A stretch of DNA of 64,000 bases from contig NW_005194878.1 of NCBI RefSeq assembly GCF_000372725.1, positions 71,389-135,388 of the forward strand, in the 5' to 3' direction. Source of the DNA: Emiliania huxleyi CCMP1516 (lineage: Eukaryota > Haptophyta > Isochrysidales > Noelaerhabdaceae). The position numbers and the translations under genes were made by a program. Under the pieces are notes generated by a model. The model saw only the letters and a list, made by a program, of their open reading frames with translations. It made no database searches and was not told the origin of the DNA. Positions within the stretch are counted from its first letter, which is position 1. Every line of letters begins with the position of its first letter. This document shows positions 29,738 to 39,465 of this stretch, one piece after another.

Positions 29738-29915
29738 CGGGGATGGTGGCGGCGTGCCGTTCTCCCATCCCTCCCTTGGTTGTCGGTTTTCTTTCTTTCT
29801 TTCTTGGCCGGCGCGATTTCTTTACGGGCAAGCGCGGTAGCGGCGTGCCGTCCTCATCCCTCCTTGGGTTGTCTTCTTGGAGCACTTGGAGCTTGTTCTT
29901 TCATTCTTTTTCGGG
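29738..29915. repeat. Two copies of a dispersed repeat
   Basis: GGCGGCGTGCCGTTCTCCCA (29746) and AGCGGCGTGCCGTCCTCATC (29841) each precede a CCTTGGTTGTC/CCTTGGGTTGTC block. The first is followed by TTCTTTC repeats, the second by TTCTTGGAGCACTTGGAGC. The latter tail also occurs near 28115. Inverted relatives lie at 17405-17475 and 11450-11545. Confidence 0.6.
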
Positions 29916-29987
29916 CAAGCGGAGTACCACAGCAGCCCTCGAGCTGTGTCCCCAGCACACGTCGCGTTTCGTGTCTTCCGACGTGCA

Positions 29988-30737
29988 ATGCCGCTTCCCA
30001 TCCTACTCGTGTTTCCAACGGTGGGCATTCTGTTCGCCGACATGGTCCACAACTTGAGCGTTTGCGTGCAGTTCAAGGGTGGCATGTCAAATTGGAGAGA
30101 CCTGTTCGTTGGAGTTGCTGACGCGAAGTCGGATCTCGACCCGCACTACTCGTGGTTGTTTTCTAGGACTGGCACACGCGCCGCCCGAATCGACCACGGT
30201 ATTGAAAGTTTCTACGCCTCACGGCCAGACTGGTTGCACGTGCGCGTTCTTCGTGATCCCGTCGAGCGGATGGCGAGCGGCTTTCTTGATTGGTGCGTCC
30301 GGCGGAGGAGCAACACTCACTGCCATGGACACTACGCACCTTCGTTCACCAATCTGAGCCATTTCGCCAGGCATCATATGGACACCAGATTCAATGGCCA
30401 CTTCATACCTCAGAATACCGGCTGCAACACGTACAAACGGTTCAGTCGCCTCATTGTGTTTGGGAGCTCCGGGAACCTGACCCACTGTCCTCCTCCACCG
30501 AGCTTGCACACACAGGTCATCACCATCTGCCGTGCCGCAAACCTGAGCTTGCCTTTGTGCGAAAAGTATTTACCTGAGGATTCGACCGCAAGGCACAGAA
30601 CCGACGCAAAGGGATTTTTGGCCTCTTTGGGAGAACAGGAACTGTCCGAGCTTGCGCAAATTGCAAAGAAAAAGTACGCCGCAGACATGTCATCGTATCT
30701 TGCAGCTGTGTGCGCACGAGTGTGGGCACGCGAGTGA
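29988..30737 (+). CDS. Carbohydrate sulfotransferase-like type II membrane enzyme
   Basis: I choose the ATG at 29988 (MPLPILLVFPTVGILFADM), which starts with a signal anchor and gives 249 residues; the frame is open from 29877. QFKGGMSNWRDLF is the expected position of the 5'-phosphosulfate-binding loop, and VRVLRDPVERMASGFLDWC is the classic 3'-phosphate-binding motif of PAPS-dependent sulfotransferases (Sulfotransfer_2/HNK-1-like group). Such Golgi enzymes transfer sulfate to sugar chains. The Cys-rich middle and SLHTQVITICRAA end agree with a lumenal domain. The loop Lys is kept but the usual Ser/Thr is Gly, so activity is likely but not certain. Confidence 0.72.
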   Translation: MPLPILLVFPTVGILFADMVHNLSVCVQFKGGMSNWRDLFVGVADAKSDLDPHYSWLFSRTGTRAARIDHGIESFYASRPDWLHVRVLRDPVERMASGFLDWCVRRRSNTHCHGHYAPSFTNLSHFARHHMDTRFNGHFIPQNTGCNTYKRFSRLIVFGSSGNLTHCPPPPSLHTQVITICRAANLSLPLCEKYLPEDSTARHRTDAKGFLASLGEQELSELAQIAKKKYAADMSSYLAAVCARVWARE

Positions 30738-31341
30738 AATGACACATGCGGCACAGTCGGACAGCAGCTCTCAGCTGCGACAGCTGTGTGTGCGTACAAT
30801 TGTACGTACGCGAGGTCGACGCACACGCACACGCGCACGACGCTAACACGTAACAGTGTCAGTGAACGCTAAAACACAAACAAAAACAAACAAAATCTTA
30901 GACCCTCGGGCCAAACGGTACCACCTAAACACGCCAACAAACAAACAAATCTTAGACCCTCGGGCCGAATACCGCGCCCTCGATGCCTGACGGATCGCGA
31001 TACGGCGGACGCAGTGTGTTGGTGTCGGTAGGCTATAGGCCAGAAATAATATGTTATGTTTAGACCCTCGGGCCGGACGGCGCCGCCTAGACAGGACATC
31101 TACATGTTGGACATGTACATGTACATGTCACAAGCAGAAGCACAAGAGTGCACACGAAGAGAACGCAAGAGTGCGAAGCTCAGAAAAAATTGCCTGACGA
31201 CGCGCAGTATTTCTTCTCTCACGGCTCTCGTGCGTCCCCGTGTAGTGTTTGCGTTGAGCGGGGTGGGGTGCGCCCCAAGCCCACAGGCCCACGCTTTCCG
31301 CTCGTCTCCGAAGTGCGTCAACCTGGGAGAGTCCTGCGATC
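30738..31341. repeat. Intergenic, three copies of TTAGACCCTCGGGCC
   Basis: CTTAGACCCTCGGGCC at 30897 and 30951 and TTAGACCCTCGGGCC at 31060, each followed by a related (A/G)(A/G)ACGG/AATACCG stretch and partly preceded by CAAACAAACAAA. It is a short local repeat family; no gene lies between the sulfotransferase and the transporter. Confidence 0.75.
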
Positions 31342-32829
31342 ATGAAGCAGCCCCTGCTCGACGCTGAGAAGGAAGGCTCGCTCGGAGCCGAGTTCCTCGA
31401 CATGGCTGGCACAGCCGTCCAGCTCTCCTCCACAAAGATTGTCCGAATTCTGCTCACCACCATCGACGCAGCGTTCCTCGGTCACCTCGGTACGAAGCAG
31501 TTGGCAGCAGTGGCGCTCTCGGCGCAGCTGCAGGGCGTCCCGTCTGCCGCGATCCAGTTCACCATCCAGGCCGTGACGACGCTAGCCTCCCAGGCTCGCG
31601 GCGCTGGCAACCGTCCGCTTGTCGGCGAATGGCTGCAGACTGCACTCATCGTGGCGGTGGTCGGCTCCATCCCGACGATGCTGCTCTTCTACAATGTCCA
31701 TCGCGTCGTCGCTATCACGATGGCGGATAAGGAGGTGGTGGAGTACGCGCGGCTGTTCAGCGAGATGATGGCCTGGTCGCTGCTGCCTCAGTACCTCTAC
31801 GTCGCCTTAACGTCTTGGTTCGCGACCATCGGCGTCATGATGCCCGCGACCTTTGCCACCTGCGTGACGGTGGTGGCAAACGCCCTCTTCAACTGGTTCT
31901 TCATCTACGGCTATGGCTCATTCGAGGGGCTGGGGTTCGTCGGCTCGCCGCTCGCCACCGTCGCCTCCTCTTACCTGCAGCTCCTCGTCTTCTGCGGCTA
32001 CGCCGTTGTCATCAAGGGCTACCACAAAGAGTACTGGGCCGGGTGGAGCCGGAAGGCCGCCAGCTCCAGCCGCATTGTCACATTCCTGGAGCTTGGATTA
32101 CCGACGGCCATGTCCGCTCTCGTCGATTGGGCGGCCGGCGCTCTGGCGGGCTCGTTCGCCGGCTTGGCTGGAGTGACGGTCGCTGCCGCCCAAAATGTGC
32201 TGACTGGACTCTTCGCTCTCTCCTACTCCACTGTCTCGGGCTTCTCGACTGCTACTCAGATTCGGCTCGCTCGCTACTTGGGCGAGGGGAAGCCGCAGGC
32301 CGCGAAACGCATCCTCGCGATTGGCTCAGCGACGATGCTGATCGGCGCCGTGCTCCTCTGCGCCGTCATCGCGGTGTACCACGACAGCGTGTGGAAGATT
32401 TGGACCTCGGATCCGGAATTGGTGGTGCTCTGCGACAAGGCCTTGTTTGCATTCATGGCTAGCGTCGTTATGTGCTACGTGCGATTCATGCTGACCGTGG
32501 TCAGCGTCTCGCTCGGCCCGAAGGAGGCGCGCGTCAACCTGATCGCGAACACTGTCGCCTCCTGGGGCATCTACATCCCGCTCGCCTATCTCATGCCGAT
32601 CTCATGGGGCTGGGGCCTCTCCGGCTTCTGGTGGAGCGACTTTTATGGCGAGGTGTTCAAGGTTGCATGCCTTGGGTGGTGCGTGATGAATGTCGACTGG
32701 GAGCAGGCTGCTCGCGACGCGCAGGCCAAGGCTGCCGTGAGCAGAGGCGCGTCGCGGACTGAGTACAGCACTCTGAGCGACATCGGCGCGCGAGCCATGC
32801 CAAGTCTTCGAGCCAGCAAGGTGGCGTGA
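31342..32829 (+). CDS. MATE-family efflux transporter
   Basis: Single-exon frame of 495 residues with about 12 hydrophobic segments in two halves. The N-terminal half has IDAAFLGHLGTKQLAAVALS, the family's first-helix signature, then SQARGAGN and the NALFNWFFIYG block; the second half starts near FLELGLPTAMSALVDWAAGA, with GFSTATQIRLARYLGEGK. MATE proteins export organic cations or metabolites in exchange for H+ or Na+. Substrate and membrane are unknown. The length is typical for eukaryotic MATEs. A short N-terminal tail and a ~50-residue cytosolic C-terminus rich in Ser/Arg are present. No frameshift or intron. Confidence 0.93.
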   Translation: MKQPLLDAEKEGSLGAEFLDMAGTAVQLSSTKIVRILLTTIDAAFLGHLGTKQLAAVALSAQLQGVPSAAIQFTIQAVTTLASQARGAGNRPLVGEWLQTALIVAVVGSIPTMLLFYNVHRVVAITMADKEVVEYARLFSEMMAWSLLPQYLYVALTSWFATIGVMMPATFATCVTVVANALFNWFFIYGYGSFEGLGFVGSPLATVASSYLQLLVFCGYAVVIKGYHKEYWAGWSRKAASSSRIVTFLELGLPTAMSALVDWAAGALAGSFAGLAGVTVAAAQNVLTGLFALSYSTVSGFSTATQIRLARYLGEGKPQAAKRILAIGSATMLIGAVLLCAVIAVYHDSVWKIWTSDPELVVLCDKALFAFMASVVMCYVRFMLTVVSVSLGPKEARVNLIANTVASWGIYIPLAYLMPISWGWGLSGFWWSDFYGEVFKVACLGWCVMNVDWEQAARDAQAKAAVSRGASRTEYSTLSDIGARAMPSLRASKVA

Positions 32830-33329
32830 GGACCCCGCCTCTCTCGCTCTGAACTAGCGCGCGGCCCCATGGCCCATGCATGAGTGGGGGCTCGCAGAAT
32901 TGGGTAACTGCCAACCGACAGTGGGCGGCGATTTGAGCATAAAACCGGGAGCGGGACCGGGGACGCCAGCTGCCTGCGAAGAGGTATCTCGAGGTTCTCG
33001 AGGTTGGCCACGCGTTGGGTAGGGCGACAAGCGCGAGGTATGTGTTGTGGCTAAGTACCAATTTTTCGCAGGAGCGTCACACACACAGGAACGTGGGATC
33101 GCATTCACGATGTCACAGGACGACTCGGGACCCCCCCCGCCCCCCTCCCCCCGCCCTCTCCCCCAACACACACACACACACCACACCACCACGCCGCCGC
33201 CCCCAGACAAGCAGATCGCGCGCAAGCCGCAAGCCTTCCCACACGACCGAACCTGTGCGCTCAGAGACCACCCCCCTTTCAGACAACCACGGAGCCTATG
33301 CGTTCTTCCTCTTGATGGTGCGCTCTGTT
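32830..33329. other. Intergenic, CA-rich simple repeat
   Basis: CACACACACACCACACCACC lies around 33170-33195. The minus frame of the next gene stays open here but is Gly/Val/Cys low complexity, so I end that gene before it. Confidence 0.45.
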
Positions 33330-34537
33330 GGTCCGCGCGGCCCGGATCCCTTCTGGCAAGAAGATCACGCAAAACCTGCCCTTTGCTCTGGACAGCTGCG
33401 TCGCCCGGGTGATCCTGCATAGCCATCGCCACTGCCTCGGGAGCGCCCGCAATCACAGCGCGCTGCCTGCGTGCGAGCGCTGCGGCGTCGCCGCCGAAGC
33501 ACAAATTGACCAGCACCGCGCAGCCAGTCTGCTGCATGCACGCATGCTGCGGGTGAGCCTGCAGCGCCGCCACAGCCACCTCGATACCGCCCGCGTCTGC
33601 TGCGCGCTGCTTGCGTGCGAGCGCTGCGGCGCCGGTGCCGAAGCACATGCTGGCCATCGCCTGGCAGCCACACTGCTGCACGCGCGCCACCTGCGGGTGC
33701 GCTCGCATCGCCGCCACAGCCACCTCGATGCTGCCCGCGTCTGCTGCGCGCTGGATGCGTGCGAGCGCTGCGGCGCCGGTGCCGAAGCACATGCTGGCCA
33801 TCGCCTGGCAGCCACACTGCTGCACGCGCGCCACCTGCGGGTGCGCTCGCATCGCCGCCACAGCCACCTCGATGCCGCCCGCGTCTGCTGCGCGCTGGAT
33901 GCGTGCGAGCCCTGCGCCGGGGGTGCGGTGGCACACGTTGACTATCGCCCAGCAGCCATACTGCTGCACACCCACCGCCTGCGGGTGAGCCGGCAGCGCC
34001 GCCACAACCAACTCCATCGCGCCCGCGCCTGCTGCGCGCTGTTTGCGTGCGATTCCTGCGGCGTCGGTGCCAAAGCACACGCTGCCCACTACCCGGCAGC
34101 ATTCCTCCTGCACACCCGCCACCTCTGGGTGCGCCTGCAGCGCCGCCACAGCCAACTCGATCGCGCCCGCGTCTGCTGCGCGCTGCGTACGTGCGAGCGC
34201 TGCGGCGTCGCTGCATAGATACGCACACGTTGGCCATCGCCCCGCAGCCATTCTGCTGCACACCCACCACCTGCGGGTGAGCCTGCAGCGCCGCCACGAT
34301 CGCCTCGATCGCGCCCGTATCCGCCGCAGGTTGCCTGTTCTGCGCCTCTAAGCACAGCTCAGCCAACCGCCCGCAGGCCACAAGCGCGACGCGACTGACC
34401 GACGCGTGCGCCCGCAGCGCCGCCACCGCCGCCGCCACGCCCATCGCCCGCACCTCCGCAACGCTCGGTGGCGCAGCAGCGGGGACATAAGCAGCAGAAT
34501 GGCTGGAGCCGCCGCCGCTGGAGCCGCCGCCGCTGGA

Positions 34538-34569
<32 letters not shown>

Positions 34570-35187
34570 TCGGCGCAGCGTGGCGCTGCCGCTTGGGTGC
34601 CGGGCCGGCGCTCGCACTCCCCTCCGCCGAGTTCTTGCGCACGGCCGCCACCACCTCGGCCCCCATCTCCATCTCGACCTCGATCACGTACGCCGGGTAC
34701 ATCTGGCGCGACTCGTACACCACGTGCACGATGGAGGCGTCGCACCCGTTCTCGCCTCCGCCGGAGAGGAAGGGGCGGTGCGGCCCGCCGCGCACGCTGT
34801 CGTAGAGGAGTCGGGGAGGGCCCTCGACGCGCACGTCCGCATCCGCATCGCCCTCGTCTCCGCGCTGATGCGCTGCATCTCTTGCTGCGAGCCGAGGGCG
34901 GCCTTCACGATGAGCAGCTGCACGCGGCTCCCGCCCGAGCCGGAGACGCGGTGCGCATACCGGCCGCCGATCGGGTAGGACGGGTCCTCCGCGAGGTAGA
35001 TGCCCTGGCCGTAAAAGCCGCCCTTGGAGAAGCGCGCAATGGGCGTACGCGCGCCACAGCTTCTTGTTCTGCACGCGCTGCACGCGGCTCAGCCTTGCGC
35101 TCGGGCTCCGCGCCAGCAGCGTCTTTCTTGATGAGCAGCGCCTCGTTGCTCGTCGGGGAACGTCATCGGCACCTGTGAAGGCCGGAG
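33330..35187 (-). pseudogene. PARP catalytic domain fused to armadillo-like repeats, several frameshifts
   Basis: Reading right to left, different minus frames give RVQRVQNKKLWRAYA, then FSKGGFYGQGIYLAED with SYPIGGRYAHRV, then YDSVRGG and ASIVHVVYESRQMYPAYVIE: the order of a poly(ADP-ribose) polymerase catalytic domain. A Gly-rich linker follows, then about seven armadillo-like repeats of 48 residues (AADAGGIEVAVAAMRAHPQV). Repeats 4 and 5 are near-identical (144-bp duplication, about 33615-33900). Frame changes occur near 35050, 34860 and 34215. With three breaks, the locus is either a pseudogene or carries base-call errors; the conserved coding composition on both sides favours recent damage or error. 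If intact it would ADP-ribosylate targets chosen by the armadillo array. The 3' end is not fixed. Confidence 0.68.
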
Positions 35188-35252
35188 TCGCACGAGATTT
35201 GTTTTGGGAAAGGAAAGAGAGAGACAGAGAGAGAGAGAGATCACTGTGTCGG

Positions 35253-36136
35253 ATGGTGGACGAGAATAATTTCACTCGTCTGGGTAGAAACGCAGATACT
35301 TATTTCTTCAATAGGAAGAGGGGCTCGAAGATGGACTGGAGTAAGGCCTTTGAGGTAGCCAAGGCAACGGGAAGGGTGATGGGGCTTCATCCCTCCAAAA
35401 TAGGTGCGTCTATCAAGGAGCTATGCCGAGAGGACAGGTGGATACTATGTCGATGCGCGGCCATCACGGAAGATTGGGAGGAGAGAGGAGAGGATGAGGG
35501 TCTATGTCTATGCCCGAGTTCATTTCATATAAGGGTCTATGCTTCATTAGAGTAGAGTGTGATGGGGGGGATGTCGGGAGAAGGGAGGAGGATAGGAGAG
35601 AGGTAGAGCTGAATGTGGTCCTACACGAGGCAAGCGCGCCGACAAGACTACGAGTGGGGGAGATCCGACTGCGGTGGGGACATCTCTATGGGTCGACGTG
35701 TGGAGACAATGGGGACTTCAAAGTGCTCCCGGTGTCGTTCAAGCCGGACCAGGTGGCGGAGGAGGCGGGAAGGGAGGTGGAGAGTGAGGAGGAGGAGGAA
35801 GATGGGGAAAGCAGGGTGGTCTCGGGGTCGGGAGGGTCGAGCATGATTGACCACGTGTTCGTGAACGAAGCCTACAGGGTACAGGTGACGTGGGCGGGGA
35901 TGCATGCGCCTCTTTCCGGAAGGTGCAACTACCACAAAGTTCTATGCCATCAAATTCGAGTTATCGGGGGCGGGGGAGCAGGGGAGACTACGGTGAGGGC
36001 GAAATTGACAGATATGGAGGATTGGAGGCGATTCAGATCAAGGGAAGCTCGGAGTAACGGTATAAGTCACAAGGATCATCAACTCGTTCAGTTAAAATTT
36101 GGGTCACGACGAAGCAGCAATCAGGTCTGCATTTAA
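35253..36136 (+). CDS. Two overlapping frames of an unknown, less GC-rich gene
   Basis: Frame 1 runs 35253-35555 (MVDENNFTRLGRNADTYFF; 100 residues). Frame 2 runs 35504-36136 (MSMPEFISYKGLCFIRVEC; 210 residues). They overlap by 52 bp in different phases and read well end to end, as one gene with a frame change near 35510. Base and codon use is clearly more A/T-rich than in neighbouring genes. Frame 2 has an acidic EEEEED run and ends basic. No family is recognised. A (GA)n tract lies just upstream. Recent transfer or a mobile-element origin is possible. Confidence 0.45.
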
Positions 36137-36785
36137 GTCGACTGTGGCAACGGTGATTGACACTGTTGATGAGTGCAACTGTGGCGTGCTTGCCACCCAA
36201 GCGAGTGTAGGCCCGACTCGCGTCGGGTGCTATTTCCTCATCGTCATCGCTACGGCGGGGGCGGGGGGGTTTTACCGGAGCACCGGACTACTCGTTGGGA
36301 TAGTTGCTAGATCGCTCGATAATCGCGATCGGTCGCTCGGGCGCATAGTCGTGCGGCGTCAGCGACTCAATCGCCAGTTGCCCTTATCTTTGACGGTGGA
36401 TTCAAGGAGGTCTTTGCGTGGGGTTCAGCTGAGCTTAGGCCGTTCCGGGCATCGACCTTCCATCATACTACCTCAAAGGTCGAGCGTGGGGAGGCTCAGC
36501 AGCCCACCACAGGGAGGTTTCGTCAGTCTCGGCGTCGCATCTGCCGCGCCGGACGGACCGAAGGGGTAGAGGCTAGCGCTCTCTAGCGAGAGAAGCGCAA
36601 TACTCAAGACAATGATTACTACATCATGCACGACCTCGAGCGTGCAACGCCGCACAGTGCTCAGGGTTCGAGCAGGTGCAGGCGAGTGGAGGGGCCCCTG
36701 GCAGAGTAGAAAAATCGGGCGTGTTTGTGGATCGGTGGACCGGCACGGCAGCAGCGCCGGCGACAAGCCGCTCGATCTCATCCTC
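36137..36785. other. Intergenic, no supported gene
   Basis: A 156-codon plus frame (36099-36569) overlaps the preceding gene and shows no domain; I do not call it. Confidence 0.45.
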
Positions 36786-36818
36786 ATGCCCGACCTTGGG
36801 ACCCTTTGCCTTGCCGAA

Positions 36819-38560
36819 ATGGCCTTCTTCAGCCTCGATCTGGCGGCGCTCCCGGACGAGCTCTATGACGACGCCGTCCCAGACGAGAAGTGGTTCGATC
36901 GGGCGCAAAAGGTTGGGCCCGGCGGCTTCGCTGCCGGCTCGCTGAGCGCCGTGTCGCCACTCGCGCTCGGCCCACACCTCGAGCGGATCATCAACATCCC
37001 GCTCTACCTCACGCTGAACTGGCTTCCGTTCGTGCTCCCGCTGTGCGCCGGCGGGCTCTACGGCTGGATTGGGCTGCTCGTGCTGGCGGTCGCCCTCGGC
37101 GTCGGCTCATATGCCCAGAACCTCGTCTCGCCGTCCGCAGAGCGTCAGCGGGCTGGTACGTCTTCACCGAGCGGAACAACCAGAAGTACCTCTCGATGCG
37201 CGTCGTGTGGCCGGCCTCGTTTGAACAGATCCGCGGCAGCCAGCACTGCATCTTTGCCGCGATCCCGCACGGCGCCGCGCCGCTGGGCATCACTTGCTAC
37301 CCGCTCTGGTCGCGGCTGGGCGGCGCGCTGTGTCACTGGACGACCGCGCCGGTGGTGCTGCAGATCCCTCTGGTCGGGTACGTGCTCCGCACGATCGGCT
37401 ACATTCCCGCAAAGGGCAAGGAGATGAGTAAAGCGCTCGAGCGGCGCGAGAGCGTCGGCGTCGTGCTGGACGGGATCGCGGGCATGTTCCAGTCGGACGA
37501 GCGGGTGGAGAAGGCGTGGGTGAAAAAGCGCAAGGCGATCGTGGCCATCGCCCTCAAGGCGGGCTTGTTGGATCTCGGGTAATCTCGGGTAATCTCGGGT
37601 AATCTCGGGTAATCTCGGGTAATCTCGCCTCCTCCGTAAAGGGCGTGCCGCTGACATCTCGGCCCAGTCTCGGCCAATCATGGCCAATCTCGGCCAATCT
37701 CGGCTCATCTCGCCCAAAGGCGGGCGTGCCGATCGTCCCCGTCTACGGCTTTGGGCGCCCCCGGACTTCTCCGAGAGCGGCTCGCCACGAGAGCCCCAGC
37801 AGACGGCTCGCGGAACCGTCCTCTAGGCCAGCCGCTGCCTTTGGACGTCGAGCAGTCTCGGTCAATCTCGGGTAATCTCGGGCAATCTCGCCCCCCTAGG
37901 CACTCCTCCCTGTGGACGGTCGTGGCCGACCCGTTCCGCATCCTCGAGCGCCTCTCGGTCGCGCTCGACGTCGCGCTCTGCCCCTTTTACGGCGAGATTG
38001 CCCGAGATTGCCCGAGGTTGCCCGAGGTTGCTCGACGTCGCGCTCTGCCCCTTTTACGGCGAGATTGCCCGAGATTGCCCGAGGTTGCCCGAGGTTGCTC
38101 GACGTCGCGCGCTGCCGATTTTACGCCGCGATTCGCAGCCACGGCACTGCCACGACTCTGCCGCGACACTGCCACGACTCTGCCACAACACTGCCCCCTT
38201 GCCCGGCATTGCCCCGGCATTGCCCCGACAAGTTGCCACGGACCGGCGCCCGCCGAAACAGTCCCGAACGCCCGGCCTGCGCAGGTCGGTGGGGCTGGCC
38301 GGTCGGCCCCCCGCGCAGGGTCGCGGTGTGCACCGCCCTCGGCGCGCCGATCGAGTACCACGCACCGATCGAGTACCACGAACCACCTTGCGGAGCGTCT
38401 TGCAAACGACACGCTGAAGTGTAGGTGCCCACGGGTGGACAGGCCCTCAAAGCAGCTGGTTGACGAGTACCACGCAAAGCTGCTCGACGGCTACACGCTC
38501 CTCTTCGAGCAGCACAAGGCCGCGTTCGGCTGGGGCCAAAAGGAGCTCAAGTTTGTGTAG
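36819..38560 (+). CDS. DGAT2-like acyltransferase (diacylglycerol acyltransferase family)
   Basis: Exons: 36819-37558, 37720-37754, 37900-37991, 38285-38354 and 38425-38560. Introns 37559-37719, 37755-37899 and 37992-38284 are GC-AG; 38355-38424 is GT-AG. After an acidic leader and two close membrane segments (LTLNWLPFVLPLCAGGLYGW...) come FAAIPHGAAPLGITCYPLW, KERRESVGVV-type LERRESVGVVLDGIAGMF, VPIVPVYGFG/HSSLW, RILERLS and DVALCPFYG/RWGWPVGPPRRV, and the C-terminal DEYHAKLLDGYTLLFEQHKA. These are the ordered blocks of PF03982 enzymes that make triacylglycerol in the ER. The canonical HPHG is IPHG here. A one-base frame break near 37125-37145 splits exon 1. An in-frame ATG at 36786 is an alternative start. 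About 357 residues. Confidence 0.82.
37570..37625. repeat. TAATCTCGGG decamer repeat in an intron
   Basis: Five to six copies, with CCAATCTCGG variants further on, fill the GC-AG intron at 37559-37719. Confidence 0.85.
37966..38130. repeat. 67-bp tandem duplication spanning an exon-intron junction
   Basis: Units start at 37966, 38033 and 38100 with CGACGTCGCGCTCTGCCCCT. Unit 1 carries the real end of the exon and its GC donor. Units 2 and 3 copy both into the intron; unit 3 is diverged. Confidence 0.85.
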
Positions 38561-38787
38561 CCCGCTTGCGGTGCGTATCGCGCCACACTCTCTGAGCGCT
38601 CATCGCGATCTTAGAGAAACGGTGAAGGGAACGGTGTGCGAGGGTCGCCCCTTGCCCCACCACTTTGTGTGTGTGGAGAAATTTACCTTGCCTTACCTTA
38701 CCTTAGATCCTAGCCGCCCTGTCGCTCTGTCACCCGAATAAGACAGCGACCTCAGCGACTGTGGAGCACGACCACCGACGACGACGC

Positions 38788-39225
38788 TCATTGCACCGGC
38801 TTGACGCCCTTTCCAGCGTTCCATTCTTCCACCTGCGTTACAAAACGGCGATCGTGAGTATGCCCGAAACGGCGAGCGCGTGCGGCCTCCTCAGCGCGTG
38901 ATCCGTGAGATCGCGTTCCGTGAGAGAGCGAGGCTGTAGAGAACGCCGAGCGGTACATCACTACCGGCGGCGCCTCTCTCGGCGTGAAGGCCTTAGCCTT
39001 GCGGTGCTCTGGCGGAGGCGGGTACAGCCTCGGCCTCAGATCTGAAGGCGCGGTGGCGGTCAGCACGCGGGAGTATCGAGGGTGCGAGGCGTGCGCGCAC
39101 AGAGAACGTAGCCGATCGATCCAGCGACTCCCCAGGCCGCGAGGCTCATCCGTGTGAGCTCCCAGAAGCGAAAGGCCTCGGGCAGCATTGCGCAAGCCGG
39201 GCGCCGCCTTCCCAGGCGCTCTCAA
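38788..39225 (-). CDS. Hypothetical basic protein, 145 residues
   Basis: The minus frame contains RYSRVLTATAPSDLRPRLYP, EHRKAKAFTPREAPPVVMYR and a C-terminus FVTQVEEWNAGKGVKPVQ. It is Arg/Pro-rich with an N-terminus lacking acids, which could be a targeting leader. No family is recognised. The gap 38561-38787 and the stretch 39226-39465 hold nothing else of note. Confidence 0.4.
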   Translation of the reverse strand: MRAPGKAAPGLRNAARGLSLLGAHTDEPRGLGSRWIDRLRSLCAHASHPRYSRVLTATAPSDLRPRLYPPPPEHRKAKAFTPREAPPVVMYRSAFSTASLSHGTRSHGSRAEEAARARRFGHTHDRRFVTQVEEWNAGKGVKPVQ

Positions 39226-39465
39226 AAAAAAGAGAAAAAACCGCCGAACCGAAAATCGCTCCTCATCGCAAACCCCTTTCCGGAAGCCGACTTGTTTTTC
39301 TCATTCCAAGAGCACCACGCTTGGAGCGCCGCCACTACCAGTACGGACCCGTTAGGGCGGTAGGGCGGCAAGAGCCCGCGAGGCGCGCCGGGGCAGTCGA
39401 CCTCAGGCTGCCCGCTTTCCGCCCGTTGCCCGGCATCGCGAGCGCGCGCTAGGTCGGCTCGGTCG

